A stretch of 64,000 bases of DNA from Karstenula rhodostoma CBS 690.94 (Eukaryota > Ascomycota > Dothideomycetes > Pleosporales > Didymosphaeriaceae): NCBI GenBank assembly GCA_010093485.1, contig MU001499.1, forward strand, positions 1,689,397 to 1,753,396, written 5' to 3'. Within the stretch, counting starts at the first letter, position 1, and every line of letters starts with the position of its first letter. Both the position numbers and the translations under genes were made by a program. Shown here piece after piece: positions 58,939 to 64,000 of the stretch. Under the pieces are notes generated by a model. It did no database searches. It was not told the origin of the DNA and worked only from the letters and a program-made list of their open reading frames with translations.

Positions 58939-60449
58939 ATGAAGATTCGCGCTCTCAGCAGGCCTGCGTCGTCGGCGCAAGCGCCCGGCTCCAATGTCGC
59001 CAAATTGACACGCAACCTTGACCCGTAATTGAGTCTCTCACTTGCTCAAGTACTGCTTGCTAATGCGCCGTTAGAACGCAACATCCCTTCGAACGCGCGC
59101 GCGAATACACCAGAGCCCTAACTGCTACGAAGTTGGAAAGGATGTTCGCGCAGCCCTTCTTGGGTGACTTCGAGCCTGGTCACGTCGACGGTGTATACAG
59201 TTTGGCAAAGGATCCGGAGAGCTTGGAACACCTCGCTTCTGGCAGCGGAGACGGCATTGTGAAAGTCTGGGATCAGTCCAACAGAGAGGAAAAGTGGCAG
59301 GTATGAACCCACCAGATCCACGAGACATGTGTGATCTGCTGCAGGAGGGCATACTCCCTTGCTCGGCTAGAACACGCACGACCACGAAGTCACCATGTTG
59401 ATTTGTACTGACCCTATACCCAGGCACAAGCACACGAGAACATGGTCAAGGGCATGTGCTGGACGAGAGACAGGAAGCTTTTGACATGCGGCTCAGACCA
59501 GAAAATCCAACTCTTTGACCCATACACCACACCCTCCCGGAGCCCACCGAAAGCGACGTGGCACGGAGGCGCATTCACATCTATTGCACACCACCGCAAC
59601 CTGCCCAACTTCGCGGCCGCGTCGGACAAAGTTTCTATATACGACATTTCAAGAGCATCGGGCGCGCCTGTTCAGACGTTGAACTGGCCCACAGCGATTG
59701 ACACCATCAACGCGTTGGCATGGAACCAAGTCGAGACTTCTATCGTTGCGTCCGCAGCGACGGATCGTGCCATCATCTTGTACGACCTCAGGACGAGCTC
59801 TCCCCTGCACCGAACTGTACTCCATCTGGCCTCGAACTGCATTGCTTGGAATCCCATGGAGGCTTTCAATTTCGCGGTAGCGAACGAAGACCACAACATA
59901 TATGCATTCGACATGAGGAACATGAAGCGAGCGTTGAACGTATACAAGGGCCACGTTGCAGCGGTCATGAGCGTGGAGTACAGCCCCACGGGTGAAGGGC
60001 TAGTCTCCGGCTCCTACGATCGGTCGGTACGTCTTTGGGAACGCCAGAAGGGCCACGCAAGGGACATATATCACACCAAACGGATGCAGAGGGTTTTCTC
60101 TGTGGCGTGGAGCGCAGACAATAACTACGTACTCAGCGGCAGCGATGACGGCAACGTCCGTCTTTGGAGGGCAAAGGCTTCCTCCAGGCAGGGCGTGAAA
60201 TCAGCCGCACTCCGACAGAAGCTGCAGTACGACGAGTCATTGAAGGAACGCTACCAACATATGCCTGAGGTCAAGCGTATTGCACGACACAGGCACGTAC
60301 CAAAGCAGGTGAAGAAGGCCGGCGAGATCAAGACAGAGGAGCTGGCGTCGGTCAAGAGGAAGGAGGAGAATGAACGCCGGCACAGCAAGAAGGGCACGGT
60401 CAGACGACAAGCTGAACGAGAGAAGATGATCCTGGCGAGGGAACAGTGA
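58939..60449 (+). CDS. SOF1: U3 snoRNP WD40 protein Sof1 (DCAF13)
   Basis: Nucleolar component of the small-subunit processome for 18S rRNA maturation. Exons 58,939-59,024, 59,075-59,300 and 59,424-60,449 give 445 aa. It begins MKIRALSRP and continues NLDPTQHPFERAREYTRALTATKLERMFAQPFLGDFEPGH, a conserved Sof1 N-terminus. WD repeats follow (LASGSGDGIVKVWD, LLTCGSDQKIQLFD, VASAATDRAIILYDLR, GLVSGSYDRSVRLWE and VLSGSDDGNVRLW). The C-terminal Sof1 domain is SAALRQKLQYDESLKERYQHMPEVKRIARHRHVPK and is followed by a Lys/Glu/Arg-rich tail. The length matches orthologues. Confidence 0.96.
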
Positions 60450-60851
60450 GGGGAGGTTCATGAGACTGCTTTGCATAGCGACGGCGTCAGGATTTGATTT
60501 GCACTTACCAAGGCGCTACTCTACCAACATATCACAATATACCCTGTTACGGTCTAAAGCTTTGCTACAACATTTGCGCTCGCATTGTATTCTGGCTCCG
60601 TGTACGATATGCAGCTAGTCCGCGTGGGAATAGCGCGCTAACGTCATAACTGTGTCTGATTTCTAATCTACTGGGCATCGACTAAAGGGCACAATCAACA
60701 ACAGTACCGCAGACAGAAACGAAAGTACAAATATTTACATCGTACGCGAAGAATCGCACCTTCAAATCAGCATCACTAACCTTGGGCCCATTAAGACGGC
60801 CAAGTTCTTTACGTTGCCTGGACAATCCAGGTCATCGGAACGCTACTCACT
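60450..60851. other. intergenic interval
   Basis: 402 bp between SOF1 and the alpha/beta hydrolase gene, both on the plus strand. It carries the SOF1 3' end and the hydrolase promoter; no other feature is seen. Confidence 0.5.
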
Positions 60852-61826
60852 ATGTCGGCATCAGCAGTCTCCATCCAAGACGAGAAGCTCAAGAGCTTGG
60901 GTTTACAGAAGACGACGGTCAACAAAGAACAAGTCGTCAGCTACAGTCGTGGCCTGGGTGCAGTGTCAGAGCAAAATCCAATCCTCGTACTCATCCATGG
61001 GTACCCACAATCTTCGTATATGTGGAGACATCTGATTCCACTGCTCCCAGCAGACGCACCCATCTTCGTCCCCGACCTCCCCGGCTACGGGGCCAGCGCT
61101 CCCATCGAGGACAACTCCAAATACTCCGTCGGATCCACCATTCTGGCAGCCTTGCTCACCGAAGCCAAGCGCACAAGCAGCAAGCCCCTAGACAAGCTCC
61201 CGATCGTACTCATCGGCCATGACCGCGGCGCGAGAGTCGCCCACCATCTCGCCGTCGAGGGTTTCTCCGGCGTATCCATCAAAGCCGTCTCTCTGATCGA
61301 CATCGTCCCCACCATAGTCCAGTGGGAAGCCTCTTCCAAGAACCCCGCCGAAGTCGTCGGCTACTTCCACTGGCCGCTGCTCGCCAACGTCGACCTCGCC
61401 ACGCGCCTGATCAAGGCGTTCGGACCGGGCAACTGGTGCGAGGAGATGTGTTTGCGGTGGGCGGGCAAAACCGCCGCAGCGCTATCCTCTTTCAAAGCCG
61501 ACGATGCGCTGGCCGTTTATAGGGGGTTCTTTGAGCAGTCGCACACGCTGGATGCGAGCAACAAGGACTATGAGGCTGGTGCTACGGTGGATGTTGAGGT
61601 TGAGAAAGGCTGGAGACAGAAGGGGAAGAAGATTGGAGCGAAGACCCTGTTGGTGTATAGTGAGAGTTACATTGGGAAGCGGTATGATTTCCCTGAGGTG
61701 TGGAAGGAGTGGGTGGAGGGGGATTTGCAATTCCATGCGCTGGGTGGTGGGGTTGGGCATTTCGGCGCGGAGGAGGCACCGAAGGAAACAGCGGAGGCTT
61801 TGGGGAAGTGGCTGAAAGGGCTATAA
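60852..61826 (+). CDS. alpha/beta hydrolase, haloacetate dehalogenase or epoxide hydrolase-like
   Basis: Intronless, 324 aa. The alpha/beta hydrolase core shows the oxyanion motif HGYPQ (49-53), PDLPGYGAS, the nucleophile elbow GHDRGARV with Asp124, and a C-terminal GGGVGHFGAEEAP with catalytic His303. The Asp nucleophile in GHDRGAR and a YFHWPLLA segment (171-178) are as in fluoroacetate dehalogenase-like and epoxide hydrolase-like enzymes, rather than the Ser of esterases. Substrate is unknown. The insertion before the C-terminus (DYEAGATVDVEVEKGW) is typical of the group. No signal peptide, so cytosolic. It is the last recognised gene before the repeat-bearing right end. Confidence 0.88.
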   Translation: MSASAVSIQDEKLKSLGLQKTTVNKEQVVSYSRGLGAVSEQNPILVLIHGYPQSSYMWRHLIPLLPADAPIFVPDLPGYGASAPIEDNSKYSVGSTILAALLTEAKRTSSKPLDKLPIVLIGHDRGARVAHHLAVEGFSGVSIKAVSLIDIVPTIVQWEASSKNPAEVVGYFHWPLLANVDLATRLIKAFGPGNWCEEMCLRWAGKTAAALSSFKADDALAVYRGFFEQSHTLDASNKDYEAGATVDVEVEKGWRQKGKKIGAKTLLVYSESYIGKRYDFPEVWKEWVEGDLQFHALGGGVGHFGAEEAPKETAEALGKWLKGL

Positions 61827-62104
61827 ATGGGAGTTCGCGGTCGTGGGAGTGATAGGATAGCAGCTGTAGGCTTACCTGAAATTCGCCTCGCAAGATAACC
61901 ACAACTTGCGCATGTTCTTGCCCATTACTCCCAAGCACCTCTGATATGTTAGCGTATAACATCTGCACTACTCGCATGTCATGAACCTCACGCCCATCCA
62001 TTTCGTAGTTCCCCAACCACGTCAAACGCCCCATTAGCGCGTACGCTAGATATAAATACCCCCACCCGACTTTCTCTTCTCTCTACACACTCACATCGAG
62101 CTCC

Positions 62105-62845
62105 TAGTCTGGGACTAGAAAGCAATCCCAGCTGGCTCTATGGCTTTTCTCGCGGTTCAAAAGATGGCGCGGGTGGCTCTTATGGGCTTGCCAAAACCTC
62201 AGAAATACATTGTTGTGTTATCTTTCCTCTGCACACATGTATACTCGGTTCCCGGTTTGGGACTAAAAGGCCCATTGGGAGAAACTATGGTCGTGCTCTC
62301 GCGGCCGTGATATCTCGAGGAAATCCACCCATAGGCTTGCTAAACCCTCAAAGATGCGACCTAAATGGGCTGTCTCTTTTTGCTACAGACGCACATCTAG
62401 TTTCCAGACTGTGAATAAAAACCGGAGCGAGACCCGTTCGTGGTTGTGCTCTCGCGGTCTAAATTCATAAGTGATGGCCGACATGGGCTTGCCAAAACCT
62501 GAATAACGCCTACCTCATGGGCTGTCCAGCAGGGGAAGCCGCCGTTATCTGTGGAGTAGGAACATGTAAAACAGCGCGAGCCTCCTTTATGGGATTCGTT
62601 CCGCACTCATCGTTTTAAAGCAGAGGCAGTAGCAAATTGATTTGTTGGAACTTGGATGATGCTTTATCTATGGGCTGTCTAAAAGAAGACACGGTACACT
62701 TCATGGGTTGGGTTGTGTCAAATTGCGCAGGACTCCTTCACGGTGTTCTTTCTAAATTCCTAAAACAACGCACGGAAATCGGCCTCGTGCCTTGCTCGCG
62801 GGCTAAGAAACCCACAATGCCACCCATGGGTTGCCGAAAGTAGAG
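62105..62845 (+). repeat. degenerate tandem array, unit about 150 bp
   Basis: At least three units start near 62,105, 62,250 and 62,402. Each carries, in the same order, a GGGACTA-like or GTGAATA-like start, CTCTCGCGGT or a variant, GGGCTTGCCAAAACCT or a variant, and an ATGGGCTGTC-type segment. A fourth, partial unit (62,755-62,845) has CTTGCTCGCGGGCTAAG followed by CCCATGGGTTGCCGAAAG. Units differ by substitutions and indels. No open frame persists through the array. Confidence 0.6.
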
Positions 62846-62880
62846 GCCACCAGTGTTCATGGAGGTGTATTGTATACGAT

Positions 62881-63050
62881 CACTATGGGGGCGGGTAAAT
62901 CAATGAAGCTAGGGGGACAAAAAGGCGCGTTGTGCTTTGCTAATGCACGAACAAAAGGGGATCAAAAAAGCGGCTAAGGCTTGCCCAGCGTCTGTGCGCA
63001 GGCTAACCAAAAAGGGCATAGCGCCAAGCGATCCGAAACGGGACTAGCGC
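62881..63050 (-). repeat. terminal repeat copy 4 (unmutated)
   Basis: Copy of the repeat at 81-226, in the orientation of copies 2 and 3. It keeps full GC content (for example AAGGCGCGTTGTGCTTTGC and CCCAGCGTCTGTGCGCAGGC). It lies inside the degenerate tandem region on the opposite side of the gene island, 57 kb from copy 3, and serves as the best guide to the ancestral sequence. Confidence 0.88.
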
Positions 63051-63567
63051 GAGGCTAGCCGATCATGGAGGTGTTTGTATAAAACTGCGCGGGCTTCGTT
63101 TATGGGGTGCATTCTGCCTTCACGGGCTCTTCAAAAATTATAAACCCCAAGGATCATGGGGTGAGGTATGCATGAATGTGCAGGTCTCATCTGTGGGGTT
63201 CGGCTTCTAACTTCAGGGGAAAAGCTACCGAGTAATGTCATTCTGATGGGATGTCACCAGCCCATATTTTTGTCTATCACTTTGCGGGACACCACTTTGT
63301 GGTTCGTGTCAACAATCAGAAGGTCATCTTGGATGTCACAAAGACGCCACCGATGATACTCATGGACTGGTATCGCGTAGAAGCTACACAGGATCTGATT
63401 CATGGGGTCGTTTTAGGGTTGGTGGGAAACACTACCACCGGAGAGATGGCAAGCGATAGTGAAGAGACACCAGTCGTACGATGATCGGCATATGTGGCAT
63501 GCTTGAGAAGCACGTGTTATCACGTTGCGCACTTTAAATAACTGAATCGCATACTCACCCCTATTGT
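63051..63567. other. unrecognised right-end sequence
   Basis: Contains further TATGGGG or CATGGGG-type segments (63,100, 63,157, 63,400) spaced irregularly, perhaps continuing the tandem family. A short open frame at 63,251-63,484 has no recognised motif. Confidence 0.4.
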
Positions 63568-63738
63568 GCGGTGTCAATAGGTGGTGCAATAATTATTGAG
63601 CGCTGGTCTGAGCTTGACGCGATTTGCTAGCACCCTATATTCCCTGCGAGATCTGTTCTCCTCTAGTAGAATTAGGGTAGTAAGGTATTAGTTATTATTA
63701 GAGCGCTTAATAATTATTGCACTACCTGTTGGTGTTGC
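63568..63738. mobile_element. MITE-like element with terminal inverted repeats
   Basis: About 171 bp bounded by inverted repeats of about 36 bp. The inner portion GTGCAATAATTATTGAGCGCT on the left pairs with AGCGCTTAATAATTATTGCAC on the right, and the outer portions also match with a few changes. No coding capacity. The exact ends and a target duplication are not certain. Confidence 0.75.
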
Positions 63739-64000
63739 TTGCCTAATGATGCGCCCGGAAGAAACGGTTCGAGAGTCTGCATATTGAACTGCGACGATTC
63801 CAAGGAGTTTGCCTCTGTGTAGGGGAAGCTTCATTAGTCTACACGAGGAGCGTGTGTAGTAAAGGGCTAGATTCTTTCAATGGAATTCGGGTTTGAAGGT
63901 CACTTTACATGCGGGCGCTGCAGGGTGTTGTCACGTCCGACGCAACCCCTACTAGGGCGAAATACCTTCCCTAGTTTGGCTAGCGGCGGCACATCGCTCG
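63739..64000. other. right-end sequence, nothing recognised
   Basis: The last 262 bp contain no open frame or repeat I can support. Confidence 0.5.

Overview
The window is filamentous ascomycete nuclear DNA, most likely from a Dothideomycete of the order Pleosporales. That order is an inference from gene types, short introns and genome style. It divides into two compartments. Bases 1 to about 20,040 are an extremely AT-rich, TpA-dominated block of decayed transposons, as expected of repeat-induced point mutation (RIP). Bases 20,040 to about 61,830 are a GC-balanced gene island. The last 2.2 kb (61,830-64,000) is repeat-bearing DNA without a recognised gene.

The AT-rich block holds a candidate 5.2 kb element with terminal inverted repeats (81-5245); a Ty3/Gypsy-like element (about 7686-11416); a nested second Ty3/Gypsy element of chromovirus type with two 502-bp LTRs (11417-18692); a large inverted repeat around 19,000; and two assembly gaps (435 N and 10 N). 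At its border with the island lies the 3' part of a NACHT-ankyrin (NLR-like) gene broken by three in-frame stops, each explained by one RIP-type transition.

The island carries 15 confident protein genes, mostly housekeeping, plus low-confidence small ORFs. In order: C2H2 zinc-finger regulator (-), formamidase (-), UsgS/Rrt8-like membrane protein (-), peroxisome-inheritance protein Inp1 (+), intron-containing tRNA-Ile (-), homeodomain plus C2H2 protein (+), COPII coat Sec24 (-), eisosome Pil1/Lsp1 protein (-), secreted large-subunit catalase (+), secreted double-psi beta-barrel protein (+), unknown 287-aa protein (-), divergent protein kinase (-), thioredoxin with CAQC active site (+), CAP20-like perilipin (+), ribosomal protein eL27 (-), U3 snoRNP WD40 protein Sof1 (+) and an alpha/beta hydrolase (+). 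Exon structures were rebuilt by hand from splice signals and reading frame; every model given as a coding gene closes in frame.

Functional links are modest, as is normal for a fungal chromosome arm. eL27 and Sof1 are divergent neighbours, both in ribosome production. Formamidase has five GATA-factor-type sites upstream, fitting nitrogen control. Inp1 and the perilipin concern peroxisomes and lipid droplets. Sec24 and the Pil1-type protein concern secretion and the plasma membrane. No biosynthetic cluster, CRISPR or clearly new multi-gene system is visible. The most unusual material is the repeat history: graded RIP decay across copies of one repeat flanking the island, the inverted repeat that predicts the missing gap sequence, and a degenerate tandem array at the right end.
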